Shown here piece by piece: positions 45,770-55,461 of a stretch of DNA of 60,590 nucleotides (its first letter is position 1; each line of letters begins with the position of its first letter). The position numbers were made by a program, and so were the translations under genes. This DNA comes from Chitinophagaceae bacterium. Lineage in GTDB: Bacteria; Bacteroidota; Bacteroidia; Chitinophagales; REEL01. The stretch is taken from NCBI GenBank assembly GCA_007695095.1, contig REEL01000071.1, forward strand, positions 1-60,590, read 5' to 3'. The notes beneath the pieces were generated by a model, which was not told the origin of the DNA, made no database searches, and worked only from the letters and a program-made list of their open reading frames with translations.

Positions 45770-47911
45770 TTATCTGATTAAGTGCAGATTTCCTGTAAAA
45801 TACTCATCACGTCCGTCCAGAAAACGAATTCTGATATCATAAACGTAAACTCCCATGGGTTGGTCAGCATTATTAAAAGTGCCGTCCCATCCATTATTGA
45901 TAACATTTGTACTAAATAATTTCTGACCCCAGCGATTAAAAATTTGCATTTCGAAAGTCTCTACATTTTTGGCTACCGGTCTGAATACGTCATTTATTCC
46001 ACTTTCATTGGGTGTAAAGGCATTGGGTATACTTATTGGTAACGGACATTCATCTGTGCCGGAGGTAACTTCTAAGCTATCTCTTCTGGTGCAACCATCA
46101 GCAGTAATTTCAAGCCATACAATTTCCGGTGTGGTTGATACTTCAATGGAAGTAACATTATCCTGACCGGTTGACCACTGGAAACTATCAAAATCCGGAG
46201 GAAAGTCCGGTTCAATCACTAAAGTTTCTGAAAAACAAATGCTTGTGTCAGCTCCAAGTGAAAATTCTGGACTTTGGTTAACGGTTATTGTAGTAACGGT
46301 TGAGTCAGTTCCACAGATGCCGTCAGACACAAACAAACTTATATCAAAAGTGCCTTCCATTTCATATACATGCTGTGGGTTAGCTGTTTCATAAGTGTTT
46401 CCGTCACCGGTATTCCATGTGTAAGCACTAATATTACCTATTGAAGACTCATCTAATACAATAACTTCACCACTACAAAGAATGCTTGGTACATTTATAA
46501 TTGCATTTGGACGAGGGTTAACCACTACATCTTGCAATACCGTTTCTGTACATCCTTCAAATGAATTGGCTATCGTTAAACTAATGGAATAAGTCCCTGC
46601 CTCGGCAAAACTATGTACAGGGTTTTCGATGTCGTAAGTAACGCCATCAGGGAAAATCCAGTTATAGTTATCCGCAAAAGCTGGAGTAGTGATTTCGAAC
46701 TCAATATCCTCATTGGCACAAATTGGGCTTGTAAGGCTGGTAAAGGCAGCGTTAAAACCATCTGATAGTTGAACAGTAAAACTTTCCTGAACAACACAAT
46801 CAGAACTTTCCATTTCAACAGTTACATTTAAAACGCCACCTGACAGCACAGTTATTTCCGGGGCAAAATCAGAAGAAGTCATACCATTGCCGAAATTCCA
46901 TATTATATCAGTTACATTTCCTTCTGTATTATTTATAATTGTGACAGTATCATTTGAGCAGCCGGTACTAATTTCATATTCTATATCAGGTATAATTATA
47001 TTATTTGCCTGAAAAACCAATTGGTCTGAAATTGCAATATTTCCGCAATTATCTTCTAAAAAAGTACCGTTGTCAGATCCGTGTAAATCTAAAGTGTAGG
47101 CACCGCCATTTATGATATATTGGTCTAATTCTAAAACAATAATGGAAGTAAAGGCTCCACCGGCATCACAATCATCAGAGCTGGCAGATAAGATATTTAA
47201 ATTATCCGGCCCACTAAGGCTGAAATTTGTTCCGTCCGGATCGATTGAACTACATAAAACAGGTTCTGATAAGATAACTTCTAAAAAGAAGCTTTCGTCA
47301 CAACCGGAGGTGTTTACATTTGCTAATTCAGGAGGTACATTGTCTAATATTTGAGCAGAAGAAGCAGTGAAATCTAAAGTATAACCATCGTCAGAGCTGG
47401 TAAAGTTATCAATTACCAAAGCATAAGTTTCACCGACATTAACCGGAAGGGGAGCACTGAAAGGTGGCCCGCCGGCTCCTTCAGAAATGCCTGTAAATCC
47501 GGACTGCAAGCCGGTTGGTCCGAGCGTACCTGAATAATTACAACGTACTTCAGGAGCAACACCTGTTAAGATATCTGAGCAGGACAAGCCGGTTAAGTCA
47601 TACAAGGCAAAGTCATAGTCATCGTTGGCAAAAGGAATAATTGAAAATTCTAAATCACCACTACCTGTAACTGTAAAAATATACCAAACAGAATTGTTTT
47701 CGCCATTTAATAAACAACTTGTATTTTGAATTAAAATTTCCTGCATGTCCCCAAAGCCTTCATAAGATTCATTTTGTACATAAATATCCTGACATACAGA
47801 TATGGCATTGCTGCAATCTTGTTCAGGGCCACTTACTTGTGCCTTTAACAAATAAAAAGAGAAAGTAAAAACAAGAAATGAAAGGATAAATTTTTGGCTA
47901 CTAAGAAACAT
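45770..47911 (-). CDS. Surface protein with PKD domains and CHU_C (T9SS type B) sorting domain
   Basis: This 713-residue protein starts at ATG 47911; 14 extra residues upstream disrupt the signal peptide. After the signal peptide comes a region with paired cysteines (about 25-200, EQDCSNAISVCQ) and a Cys-containing Ig-like part. Two PKD-like domains follow, shown by NWIFPDGVTYDIENPVHSF and YTWNTGDGNTYETANPQHVY. The C-terminal gliding-motility/CHU_C domain (PNAFTPNESGINDVFRP, IFNRWGQKLF, GVYVYDIRI) directs export by the type IX system as a type B substrate. It may be an adhesin. It is monocistronic. Confidence 0.9.
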   Translation of the reverse strand: MFLSSQKFILSFLVFTFSFYLLKAQVSGPEQDCSNAISVCQDIYVQNESYEGFGDMQEILIQNTSCLLNGENNSVWYIFTVTGSGDLEFSIIPFANDDYDFALYDLTGLSCSDILTGVAPEVRCNYSGTLGPTGLQSGFTGISEGAGGPPFSAPLPVNVGETYALVIDNFTSSDDGYTLDFTASSAQILDNVPPELANVNTSGCDESFFLEVILSEPVLCSSIDPDGTNFSLSGPDNLNILSASSDDCDAGGAFTSIIVLELDQYIINGGAYTLDLHGSDNGTFLEDNCGNIAISDQLVFQANNIIIPDIEYEISTGCSNDTVTIINNTEGNVTDIIWNFGNGMTSSDFAPEITVLSGGVLNVTVEMESSDCVVQESFTVQLSDGFNAAFTSLTSPICANEDIEFEITTPAFADNYNWIFPDGVTYDIENPVHSFAEAGTYSISLTIANSFEGCTETVLQDVVVNPRPNAIINVPSILCSGEVIVLDESSIGNISAYTWNTGDGNTYETANPQHVYEMEGTFDISLFVSDGICGTDSTVTTITVNQSPEFSLGADTSICFSETLVIEPDFPPDFDSFQWSTGQDNVTSIEVSTTPEIVWLEITADGCTRRDSLEVTSGTDECPLPISIPNAFTPNESGINDVFRPVAKNVETFEMQIFNRWGQKLFSTNVINNGWDGTFNNADQPMGVYVYDIRIRFLDGRDEYFTGNLHLIR

Positions 47912-48067
47912 ATATATAAAATTGGAGCAATTGTTTAAGATTATTGATAACAAATATGGTTTTTAAAATTTATTTATAATCATAACTTCTTTTTAATTTT
48001 TTTCTTGTTTAATGTATTGAAAATTTCTGAAAAATGAGAAAAATTTATCACTTTAACTTTTAGTATA

Positions 48068-49441
48068 TCAATTGTTTTCAGAAAAATAATTTTCCCATTC
48101 CCGGAGCAAAGTATTTACGGCCTCATCGCTTTCCGGATTTTTTAAAGAGGATTTTTTAAAGATTTTTTCAAAGAAAGCATCCTGTAGCTTTCCGGTTCTA
48201 AGAGCCGCCGAATAAGGGATATGATCGGCAAAAGTAACCATACTGTAAAGCGGTATATATAAATCAGGGAAACGTTGATGTAATATATTTTCGATTTTTT
48301 TACGGAACAGAAAGCGTTCATCTGCAACCTTATCCCGCATTTCAATAAAGTTTCTCAAAGCCAGTTCAGCTATAGCGTCTCCATTTGGTTTTCGTTCCCC
48401 CTGATATTTTTGTAACAATTCAGGGATACTTAAATCTTCCTGCAATAAATCATTTAATACCCGACAATCCTCAAATCCGGCATTCATACCTTGTCCGTAA
48501 AAAGGAACTATAGCATGGGCAGCATCTCCTATCAGAGCCACTTTATTATCAAAAACCCAGGGTGAACATTTAATGGTGACTAATGAAGAAGTTGGGTTTT
48601 TAAGAAACTGATCTTCTAAATCCGGTATGAGCGGCACTACATCCGGAAACCAACGATTAAAAAAACGGCTGATATCTTCTTTGGTATTTAAGTGTTCAAA
48701 AGCCTGTTCTCCTTTGTAGGGTAAAAATAATGTACAAGTAAAAGAGCCGTCAGTATTTGGTAAGGCTATTAGCATAAAGCTTTTTCTGGGCCATATATGC
48801 AAGGCTTCTTTTTTTATTTTCCAAGTTCCATCATCAGCCGGAGGCATGGCTAATTCTTTATAACCATGTTCTAAAAATTGCTGACTATAATTAAACCGAT
48901 CTGTTTTTTGTAAATTATATCTGATAGCCGAGTATGCTCCGTCGGCTCCGAAAATTAAGTCGGAAGAAGTCAGGGTTTCTTCGTCACTTTGAGTGTCTGT
49001 AAAGGTAATTTCTCCTTTTTGAGGATTTATGTCAGTGCATCTTTTATTAAAATGTAAATTTACATTTTCGTACTTTTCAGCCTCTTCAAGTAAAATTTGA
49101 TTTATCCTTCCTCTGGAAACTGAATATATTGATTGCCCCTCTAAACCATAAGGCTGGAAGTTTTCTACTCCTTTTTCATCATGAACCTGCCGTCCATGCA
49201 TTGGTATAGCAATGTCTTTTACTGCCTTTTCTACGCCGGCGGCTCTGAGGCCTTTCCAGCCCCTTTCGCTTAATGCCAGATTAATAGAACGCCCGGCTGA
49301 AATTTTTACTTTGCGTATATCCGGTCTGCTTTCATACATGTTTATTTTAAAGCCTTTGCGTGCAAGTATCGTAGTGCATAAAGAGCCTACTAATCCCCCA
49401 CCCACCACTGTCGTTTTTATATCATTGTAATTTTTCTTCAT
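48068..49441 (-). CDS. kmo: Kynurenine 3-monooxygenase
   Basis: This 457-residue FAD enzyme hydroxylates L-kynurenine to 3-hydroxykynurenine with NADPH and O2. The N-terminal FAD motif VVGGGLVGS (12-20) and the second FAD motif GDAAHAIVPFYGQGMNAG are present. The order with kynureninase, ACMS decarboxylase and 3-hydroxyanthranilate dioxygenase makes the assignment firm over other aromatic hydroxylases. The C-terminus is soluble with no membrane helix visible. It is the last gene of the operon, 61 bp after kynU. Confidence 0.94.
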   Translation of the reverse strand: MKKNYNDIKTTVVGGGLVGSLCTTILARKGFKINMYESRPDIRKVKISAGRSINLALSERGWKGLRAAGVEKAVKDIAIPMHGRQVHDEKGVENFQPYGLEGQSIYSVSRGRINQILLEEAEKYENVNLHFNKRCTDINPQKGEITFTDTQSDEETLTSSDLIFGADGAYSAIRYNLQKTDRFNYSQQFLEHGYKELAMPPADDGTWKIKKEALHIWPRKSFMLIALPNTDGSFTCTLFLPYKGEQAFEHLNTKEDISRFFNRWFPDVVPLIPDLEDQFLKNPTSSLVTIKCSPWVFDNKVALIGDAAHAIVPFYGQGMNAGFEDCRVLNDLLQEDLSIPELLQKYQGERKPNGDAIAELALRNFIEMRDKVADERFLFRKKIENILHQRFPDLYIPLYSMVTFADHIPYSAALRTGKLQDAFFEKIFKKSSLKNPESDEAVNTLLREWENYFSENN

Positions 49442-49502
49442 CGAATAAAAGTTTTAAAATAAAGAGTGTTCGTTTGTTTTTGTTCAAAAAGCGAAAAGAT
49501 CT

Positions 49503-50780
49503 TTACCGATAAATTTTATGACATGCTTCATTTAACAAAACACCAAATTGATAGACATCTGAAAAAGAATTGTATAGAGGCACAGGTGCCAGCCTGATTA
49601 CATCAGGTTCCCGCCAGTCAGCAATTAGCCCACCCTTTTTCATTTCGTCAAATATTTCCCGCCCTCTGTCTTTTGCCAGAATAGATAACTGACAACCTCT
49701 GGATTCTTTTTCAGGGGGAGTAATCAGATTGAATTTCCCGGAAAATTTTCTTTCTGTTTCAGTTATTATAAAGGCCATATAGGCTGTCAATTGTTCGCTT
49801 TTCTTTCTTAATTTTAAGATTCCAGCTTTTTGAAAAATTTCCAATGAAGCTTTTTGGGCTGCCATACTTAATACCGGGGCATTGCTCAGTTGCCAGGCTC
49901 CTGCTCCTTTTTGAGGAACAAATTGCTTTTCCATTTTAAAGCGGGTTTCTTCATCTGTGCCCCACCATCCGTTGAATCGTTTTAATTGATTGTTTTCATG
50001 ATGTTTTTCATGCACAAAAATGCCGCTACACCCACCCGGTCCGCTATTCAGATACTTGTAGGAACACCAGGTTGCAAAATCTACATCCCACTCGTTTAGC
50101 TTAAGAGGAACATTCCCTATCGCATGTGCTAAATCAAGCCCAAAAGTTATGTTGTTTGCAGAAGCAACTTCTGATATTTTTTTGTGGTCGTAGTAATGAC
50201 CGCTATAATAATTAACACCGGATAATAAAATCAGTGCCAGCTCATCTTTATGCTTTAGTATATTTTGAATGATTTTTTCATTTGCCTCACTTCCATTACA
50301 ATTACTGATATCAACTTCTAGAAGAGCATTTTCATAACCGTGAAAATCAGCTTGGCTTTGAATAGCGAAACGGTCAGACGGAAAAATAGGCGTATCGGTC
50401 AGAACTTTAAATTTATTTTTTCCCGGATTATAAAAAGACACCATCAGCAAGTGCAGATTTACACTGAGGGCGTTCATTGCTGCTACTTCACTTTTTTTTG
50501 CTCCCAATAATTCAGTTAACCCCGGGGTTAAAAAGTGATGATAATAAAACCAGGGATTTTTTGCTTCGAAATGACCTTCAACACCTAATTCTTTCCAGTC
50601 TTTTAGCTCCTGTTGCAAATGAATATCAACAGTTTTGGGTTGCAGTCCTAAACTGTTGCCACAGAAATATAAAGCGTCTTTTTGCTGAATTTTTGGGATG
50701 TAAAATTGCTCTCTGAAGCTTTTTAATTCATCTTTTTTGTCAGCTTCTTCTGCAAAGTTTTTTTCAAATGCGAATTCCAT
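49503..50780 (-). CDS. kynU: Kynureninase
   Basis: This 425-residue PLP enzyme cleaves kynurenine or 3-hydroxykynurenine to anthranilate or 3-hydroxyanthranilate plus alanine. PLP is bound by Lys242 in CSYKYLNSGPGG, with Asp216 and His219 in FGLDLAH. The N-terminal CGNSLGLQPK is also typical. In this operon its product would be 3-hydroxyanthranilate, the substrate of the dioxygenase at 51915. The gene lies 52 bp behind the ACMS decarboxylase gene. Confidence 0.95.
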   Translation of the reverse strand: MEFAFEKNFAEEADKKDELKSFREQFYIPKIQQKDALYFCGNSLGLQPKTVDIHLQQELKDWKELGVEGHFEAKNPWFYYHHFLTPGLTELLGAKKSEVAAMNALSVNLHLLMVSFYNPGKNKFKVLTDTPIFPSDRFAIQSQADFHGYENALLEVDISNCNGSEANEKIIQNILKHKDELALILLSGVNYYSGHYYDHKKISEVASANNITFGLDLAHAIGNVPLKLNEWDVDFATWCSYKYLNSGPGGCSGIFVHEKHHENNQLKRFNGWWGTDEETRFKMEKQFVPQKGAGAWQLSNAPVLSMAAQKASLEIFQKAGILKLRKKSEQLTAYMAFIITETERKFSGKFNLITPPEKESRGCQLSILAKDRGREIFDEMKKGGLIADWREPDVIRLAPVPLYNSFSDVYQFGVLLNEACHKIYR

Positions 50781-50832
50781 ATATTTTTTTGAGCAAAGGT
50801 AATAAGGCTTTTAAGCAAATCAGCAAACATTT

Positions 50833-51903
50833 CTATGAAATGCTTTTATGGTGTTTTTGTAGAAAAACATCAGGCATATAATTTTCCCGAGAAACGCCCA
50901 GCCATTCAAAAGCTGTTAGAGCAAGTAGTTGCTGCTTAACGGAGTCATTAAAAGCACTTTCTTCTATAAGCTTTCCCGGAACGTGTTCTCCAAGCGGGAA
51001 TGGGTAGTCACTGCCTAGACAAAGTTTTTCCGGCCCCATCAAATCCACTAAGTATTCTAAAACTTTTTTATCATGAACAAGGGTGTCCAGATAGAATTTG
51101 TCAAGATACTCTCTGGGGTTTATATTATTATCTACAGCGCATAAGTCCGGACGGGTATTAAAACCATGTTCAATTCTGCCGATAGTTGCAGGAAATGATC
51201 CTCCCCCGTGGGCAAAAGCAACTTTTAGTTTCGGAAATTTTTCAAAAATTCCTCCAAAAATCATAGAGCAAATAGCCAGAGAAGTTTCAGCCGGCATTCC
51301 CACTAACCAGGGCAACCAGTATTTTGGCATTTTTTCAGTGCCCATCATGTCCCAGGGATGTACAAAAACAGATGCTCCGAGCGATTCAGCAGCTTCCCAA
51401 AAAGGGTATAATTCTTCATTTTCAAGATTCCAGTCATTAATGTGAGAACCGATTTCTACACCCCTTAAGCCCAAATCTTCCATACATCTTTTGAGTTCTT
51501 TTGCGGCAAGCTTGGGGTCTTGCATGGGCAGCGTTCCAAGCCCTATAAATCTTTTAGGGTTTTTATCTACAACACTTGCTATATGGTCGTTTAAAAACTT
51601 ACAAACTTCAAGTGTGTCTTTAGGTTTTGCCCAATAGTTAAACAATACCGGTATGGTTGATAAAACCTGAACGTCAACATCAGTATTTTTACAATCCTCA
51701 ACACGACTTGCCGGTTCCCAGCAATTTTGATTTACTTTTCTGAAAAATTTATCGCCAATCATCATATCTGCCTGACAACAATTACTGCTGTGATGCTCTA
51801 AATGTATAAATCCGTCATATCCGAATTTGTCTGCAAATCTGGGGAGATTTTCCGGCATTATATGGGTATGTATATCTACTTTAAAAAACTTTTTTTCTTT
51901 CAT
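50833..51903 (-). CDS. 2-amino-3-carboxymuconate-6-semialdehyde decarboxylase (ACMSD)
   Basis: This 356-residue amidohydrolase-fold enzyme decarboxylates ACMS to 2-aminomuconate semialdehyde, steering it away from spontaneous quinolinate. The zinc ligands appear as His12 and His14 in VDIHTH, a His in FVHPWDMMG, another in AHGGGSFPATIGR and an Asp in GSDYPFPLG. The sequence fits ACMSD better than other decarboxylases of the family, and the operon supports it. Its presence means the operon serves catabolism, not NAD synthesis. The dioxygenase gene lies 11 bp upstream. Confidence 0.93.
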   Translation of the reverse strand: MKEKKFFKVDIHTHIMPENLPRFADKFGYDGFIHLEHHSSNCCQADMMIGDKFFRKVNQNCWEPASRVEDCKNTDVDVQVLSTIPVLFNYWAKPKDTLEVCKFLNDHIASVVDKNPKRFIGLGTLPMQDPKLAAKELKRCMEDLGLRGVEIGSHINDWNLENEELYPFWEAAESLGASVFVHPWDMMGTEKMPKYWLPWLVGMPAETSLAICSMIFGGIFEKFPKLKVAFAHGGGSFPATIGRIEHGFNTRPDLCAVDNNINPREYLDKFYLDTLVHDKKVLEYLVDLMGPEKLCLGSDYPFPLGEHVPGKLIEESAFNDSVKQQLLALTAFEWLGVSRENYMPDVFLQKHHKSIS

Positions 51904-51914
51904 TCCTACTTTTT

Positions 51915-52430
51915 TTAAGGCTTTTCCATTACATGTCCGCAGTTATCACAAGTTCTGCGTTCTTCAGATTCATAAAAGTTTTTCATTACTTTTGGCAACT
52001 GACTTACTATATCCTCCAAAACGAAATACTCTTCATAAAGTAAGTGGTTACAACTTTCACAGTACCATTGAAATCCGTCTTTTTCATTTTTGTTTCTATA
52101 TCTTTCAATGACTAAACCAACAGAGTTAGCCGGTCTTTGAGGAGAGTGAGGCACTTTAGGTGGCAGTAGAAAAATTTCGCCTTCTTTTATTGAGATATCC
52201 TTTGGCTTACCGTTTTCAATAATTCTAAGGACAATATTTCCTTCTAATTGGAAAAAGAATTCTTCCCCTTCATTATAATGAAAATCTTTTCGGGTATTCG
52301 GTCCGCCGACCACCATAACAATAAAGTCATCATTTCCTTTAAAAACCTGCTGATTTCCTACCGGAGGTTTAAGTAGATGTCGATGTTCATCAATCCATGT
52401 TTTAAAATTAAATGGGGCACTTATACTCAT
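51915..52430 (-). CDS. 3-hydroxyanthranilate 3,4-dioxygenase, bacterial type
   Basis: This 171-residue cupin enzyme opens the ring of 3-hydroxyanthranilate to ACMS. The Fe(II) ligands His51, Glu57 and His95 and the substrate arginines Arg47 and Arg99 match the well-studied Cupriavidus enzyme almost residue for residue. A second, rubredoxin-like site is formed by Cys124, Cys127, Cys161 and Cys164, the mark of the bacterial type. It is the first gene of the four-gene operon. No good TAnnTTTG box is visible in the 150 bp upstream, so its promoter is unclear. Confidence 0.95.
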   Translation of the reverse strand: MSISAPFNFKTWIDEHRHLLKPPVGNQQVFKGNDDFIVMVVGGPNTRKDFHYNEGEEFFFQLEGNIVLRIIENGKPKDISIKEGEIFLLPPKVPHSPQRPANSVGLVIERYRNKNEKDGFQWYCESCNHLLYEEYFVLEDIVSQLPKVMKNFYESEERRTCDNCGHVMEKP

Positions 52431-52580
52431 GATTTTTACATTTTAGTTTTCTTAAAAATAAGAAATTTATTCATACTGTCAATGATTATTTTATCTTTAT
52501 ATACAGATATGAAAGATGTTTAATGGAAATTTATTGCCCATTAAAGCTTAATTGTAAACGATAAACGAAAGTACTGCTCT

Positions 52581-53363
52581 ATGAAAGAAATTCATGTTTT
52601 GCTCTTAAATACCATTGCTTTAATCATTGTTTTGATTTTTAATTCTTTAGGAGGCTCAGGTTCTTTAAGTGAGTATAGCGTAGGTGATATCAGCAATTTT
52701 TACCCGACTTTAATAACTCCGGCTTCTTATGCATTTGGAATATGGGGCGTGATTTATCTGCTATTAGCTTTATTTATTGGTTTTCAATGGTATTCTTATT
52801 TTAGAAGACCGGTTAAAAATCTCATTTTTGACAGTTTTCCATGGTTTCCTTTATCATGCTTTTTCAATTTACTCTGGATACTTTTATGGGTTAATAATTT
52901 TGTTTTTTACTCCACCATAGTAATCTTTTTATTGCTGTTTTGTCTTATCCGTTTGGTTTTGAAATACCGATTGGAAGTTTGGGACGCACCACTAAAGATT
53001 ATTTTTTTCGTGTGGTGGCCGATATGTATTTATTTTGCTTGGATAATTTTGGCTTCCGTTATAAATGTCACGGTATATCTCAAAAGTATGGAGGCTGAGT
53101 TATACCTAAGTGAGACCGCATGGCTGTTTGTAATGCTTTCTGTCAGCACCCTTATCTATCTTTTGCTAATCATAAAAAGAAATATGAGGGAAGCTGCCAT
53201 TGTTGGCGCTTGGGGAATTTTTGCCGTATACATAAACGTAATTGACAGCCACCCGCATATTGCAAAGTTTATCCTGGCTTTTCCTTTGTTGCTTATAATA
53301 GCAGCAAGCATTCATGCTTTTAAAAACAGAAAAACATTACCTTTTCTCAGAAAGGTGTTTTAA
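52581..53363 (+). CDS. TspO/MBR-like tryptophan-rich membrane protein (long form)
   Basis: This 260-residue protein has about seven hydrophobic segments and a high content of Trp. The signature ITPASYAFGIWGVIYLLLAL and the WILLWVNN helix resemble the long tryptophan-rich sensory family related to TspO, which binds porphyrins or lipids. The function of this branch is unknown. It is divergent from the kynurenine operon with 150 bp between starts, so the two could share a regulatory region, though the word tryptophan here refers to composition, not to substrate. It ends 13 bp before the convergent lipoprotein gene. Confidence 0.75.
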   Translation: MKEIHVLLLNTIALIIVLIFNSLGGSGSLSEYSVGDISNFYPTLITPASYAFGIWGVIYLLLALFIGFQWYSYFRRPVKNLIFDSFPWFPLSCFFNLLWILLWVNNFVFYSTIVIFLLLFCLIRLVLKYRLEVWDAPLKIIFFVWWPICIYFAWIILASVINVTVYLKSMEAELYLSETAWLFVMLSVSTLIYLLLIIKRNMREAAIVGAWGIFAVYINVIDSHPHIAKFILAFPLLLIIAASIHAFKNRKTLPFLRKVF

Positions 53364-53376
53364 AAGAAATACTTAA

Positions 53377-53814
53377 TTAAAATGTAGCTTCTTCTCCCGA
53401 AGCTTTTACAACTTTAATTTCTGAGATATTAATTGATGCAGTTCCTTCCGGGATGTCATTACCAAGAGATATATTACGGATAGATTTAGCGTCTACAACA
53501 TGCGGATTTGCAGCCTGTTGAAAAGGAGAAGTAATCGGTGCTCCGGTAGCTCTGGAAATAGCAGCTCCATCTTCATTCATGAAATTTAAACGACCGCTGA
53601 CACTTGTTATAGCTTCTCCCATTCGGTTAGTAAGTTCAACTTGAGTTCTGCGATCTTCTACAGAAAAACTGATGACATTCATTTCAAAATCCGGACCATC
53701 CATATCAATTTCTACTTTATCAGCAGCATCACTTGTTTTAGAGTCAGACCCTTCATTATTACAACTATAAAGAGCAAAAGAAAGAAAAGTAGCAAGTAAG
53801 ATTAAGTTTTTCAT
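53377..53814 (-). CDS. Small hypothetical lipoprotein
   Basis: This 145-residue protein starts at ATG 53814; a longer frame to 53877 would bury the signal peptide. The N-terminus MKNLILLATFLSFALYSC is a lipoprotein signal with the lipobox Cys at 18, followed by a Ser- and Asp-rich linker. The rest is a strand-rich domain of about 100 residues that I do not recognise; the segment VELTNRMGEAITSVSGRLNF suggests an immunoglobulin-like fold. The gene is convergent with the TspO-like gene and is separated from dnaA upstream by a terminator. Confidence 0.7.
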   Translation of the reverse strand: MKNLILLATFLSFALYSCNNEGSDSKTSDAADKVEIDMDGPDFEMNVISFSVEDRRTQVELTNRMGEAITSVSGRLNFMNEDGAAISRATGAPITSPFQQAANPHVVDAKSIRNISLGNDIPEGTASINISEIKVVKASGEEATF

Positions 53815-53864
53815 CTGATTAAAATTTATATGATAAAATGTATTTATGCTCATAAAAGTATAAA

Positions 53865-53899
53865 AAAAACGAAGCAAAAATAAAAATTGCTTCGTTTTT
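53865..53899. terminator. Intrinsic terminator of dnaA
   Basis: A 13-bp inverted repeat (53865-53877 with 53887-53899) with a 9-nt loop has A residues on one side and T residues on the other. On the minus strand it follows the dnaA stop by 30 bp and should end that transcript. Confidence 0.8.
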
Positions 53900-53929
53900 A
53901 AGTTTTTTTTAAAAATTCTTTAACAATCC

Positions 53930-55366
53930 CTAAAGGTTTGATTTAATTTTTTTAGTTAACAAGTCCACTTTTTCTTTAAAGTCAGAATCAACATCCATTT
54001 GGTCGGTTATTTGTTTACATGAGTGAATCACCGTACTATGATCTCTACCTCCAAAATAATCTCCAATGCTTTTCAGTGGTTTGTCCGTAAATATTTTAGA
54101 TAAATACATAGTTAGTTGTCTGGCCTGTACTACTTCTCTTTTTCTGGTTTTTTCCTTTAAAGAGTTAACCTGTACATTCAGGTTTTCGCAAACAACTTTT
54201 TCAATATATTCTATGCTAACTTCCTGAGAAATGTTTTTTACCAGATTTTTTAGTATTGACCGGGCTAAATCCATGTCAATTTCTCTTTTGTTTAAAGAGG
54301 ATTGAGCCAGCAAAGAAATGATTGCACCTTGTAAATCTCTGACACAAGTGTTGATGTTTTGGGCAATAAAGTCAACTACTTCATCAGGAAACTGAATGCC
54401 ATCGGCAAACATTTTCTTTTCAATAATAGCTTTCCGGGTTTCAAAATCAGGTGGCTGAAGATCTGTGGTTAATCCCATTCTAAAACGAGAGGTTAATCTG
54501 TCTTCTATACCATCCAGTTCATTGAGTTTTTTATCGGAAGAAAGGACAATTTGCTTTTGATTTTGGTGAAGCTCATTAAATATTTGGTAAAAAATATCCT
54601 GAGTGGATTCCTTTTTTGCCAAGTACTGAATGTCATCTAGCAGTAATACATCGATTACTTTGAAAAATTGTACAAAATCATTAACAGTGCCTTTTTTTAT
54701 AGACTCAATAAATTTAGTTATAAAGGTGTCTGTCGTGAGATATAAAACTGATTTGGACGGATATTTGTCTTTTACCTGATTGCCAATTGCATGCAAAAGG
54801 TGTGTTTTGCCAAGCCCTACCCCACCATAAATAACCAAAGGGTTAAAGGAGGTTTGTCCCGGTTTTTCAGCAACAGCATAACCGGATACTCTGGCAAGTC
54901 GGTTGCAATCTCCTTCCACAAAGGAATCAAATGTGAAACCCGGTTTTAGATTTGAATTAATATCCATCTTTTTCAAGCCGGGAATTACAAAAGGGTTTTT
55001 GGGTGAGTCACCTAAAACTAATGGAGAGCTAACGTCCTTATTAATAAAATTTCCCCTTTTTTGATTCGGGTAATTTATTGTAGTGGGAGGTGAGCCATTA
55101 TTGCTGTTTTTATTTTCCATTAGTATTTTGTAATTCAGACGGACTTCGGGACCGACTTCTCTTCTAAGACATTTAAAAATAAGCTCAGAATAATGTTCTT
55201 CCAAATATTCATAAAAAAATTGGCTCGGAACCTGTATGGTCATTTCATTATCTTTAAGCTCTACAGGCCTTATTGGTTCAAACCAAGTTTTATATGCTCT
55301 CTGTCCTAAAACATCGCGAAATACCTTTAAACATTCTTTCCATATAGAATCGCATGTTTTTATCAT
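53930..55366 (-). CDS. dnaA: Chromosomal replication initiator DnaA
   Basis: This 478-residue protein is DnaA. Domain I covers about 1-90 (IWKECLKVFRDVLGQ, TWFEPIRPVEL), followed by a linker. The AAA+ domain III carries Walker A GGVGLGKTHLLHAIGN and the VLLLDDIQ Walker B. The C-terminal domain IV has the DNA-binding signature GGRDHSTVIHSC. I noticed no cluster of DnaA boxes (TTATCCACA) around the gene, so the origin is not visible here, as is often the case in Bacteroidota. It is a single-gene unit. Confidence 0.98.
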   Translation of the reverse strand: MIKTCDSIWKECLKVFRDVLGQRAYKTWFEPIRPVELKDNEMTIQVPSQFFYEYLEEHYSELIFKCLRREVGPEVRLNYKILMENKNSNNGSPPTTINYPNQKRGNFINKDVSSPLVLGDSPKNPFVIPGLKKMDINSNLKPGFTFDSFVEGDCNRLARVSGYAVAEKPGQTSFNPLVIYGGVGLGKTHLLHAIGNQVKDKYPSKSVLYLTTDTFITKFIESIKKGTVNDFVQFFKVIDVLLLDDIQYLAKKESTQDIFYQIFNELHQNQKQIVLSSDKKLNELDGIEDRLTSRFRMGLTTDLQPPDFETRKAIIEKKMFADGIQFPDEVVDFIAQNINTCVRDLQGAIISLLAQSSLNKREIDMDLARSILKNLVKNISQEVSIEYIEKVVCENLNVQVNSLKEKTRKREVVQARQLTMYLSKIFTDKPLKSIGDYFGGRDHSTVIHSCKQITDQMDVDSDFKEKVDLLTKKIKSNL

Positions 55367-55461
55367 AGCTATTTCATAGGTTTTTTTTGGTTAAAAAATA
55401 AATTTATACAGCTACGAAAATGAACAAAAAAAAGTTAATAAAAAACTGTTTTGGCTATTGT

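Noticed and set aside
49212-49430. Plus-strand frame opposite kmo
   Set aside because: It is antisense to the FAD-binding start of kmo, with no own motif or promoter.
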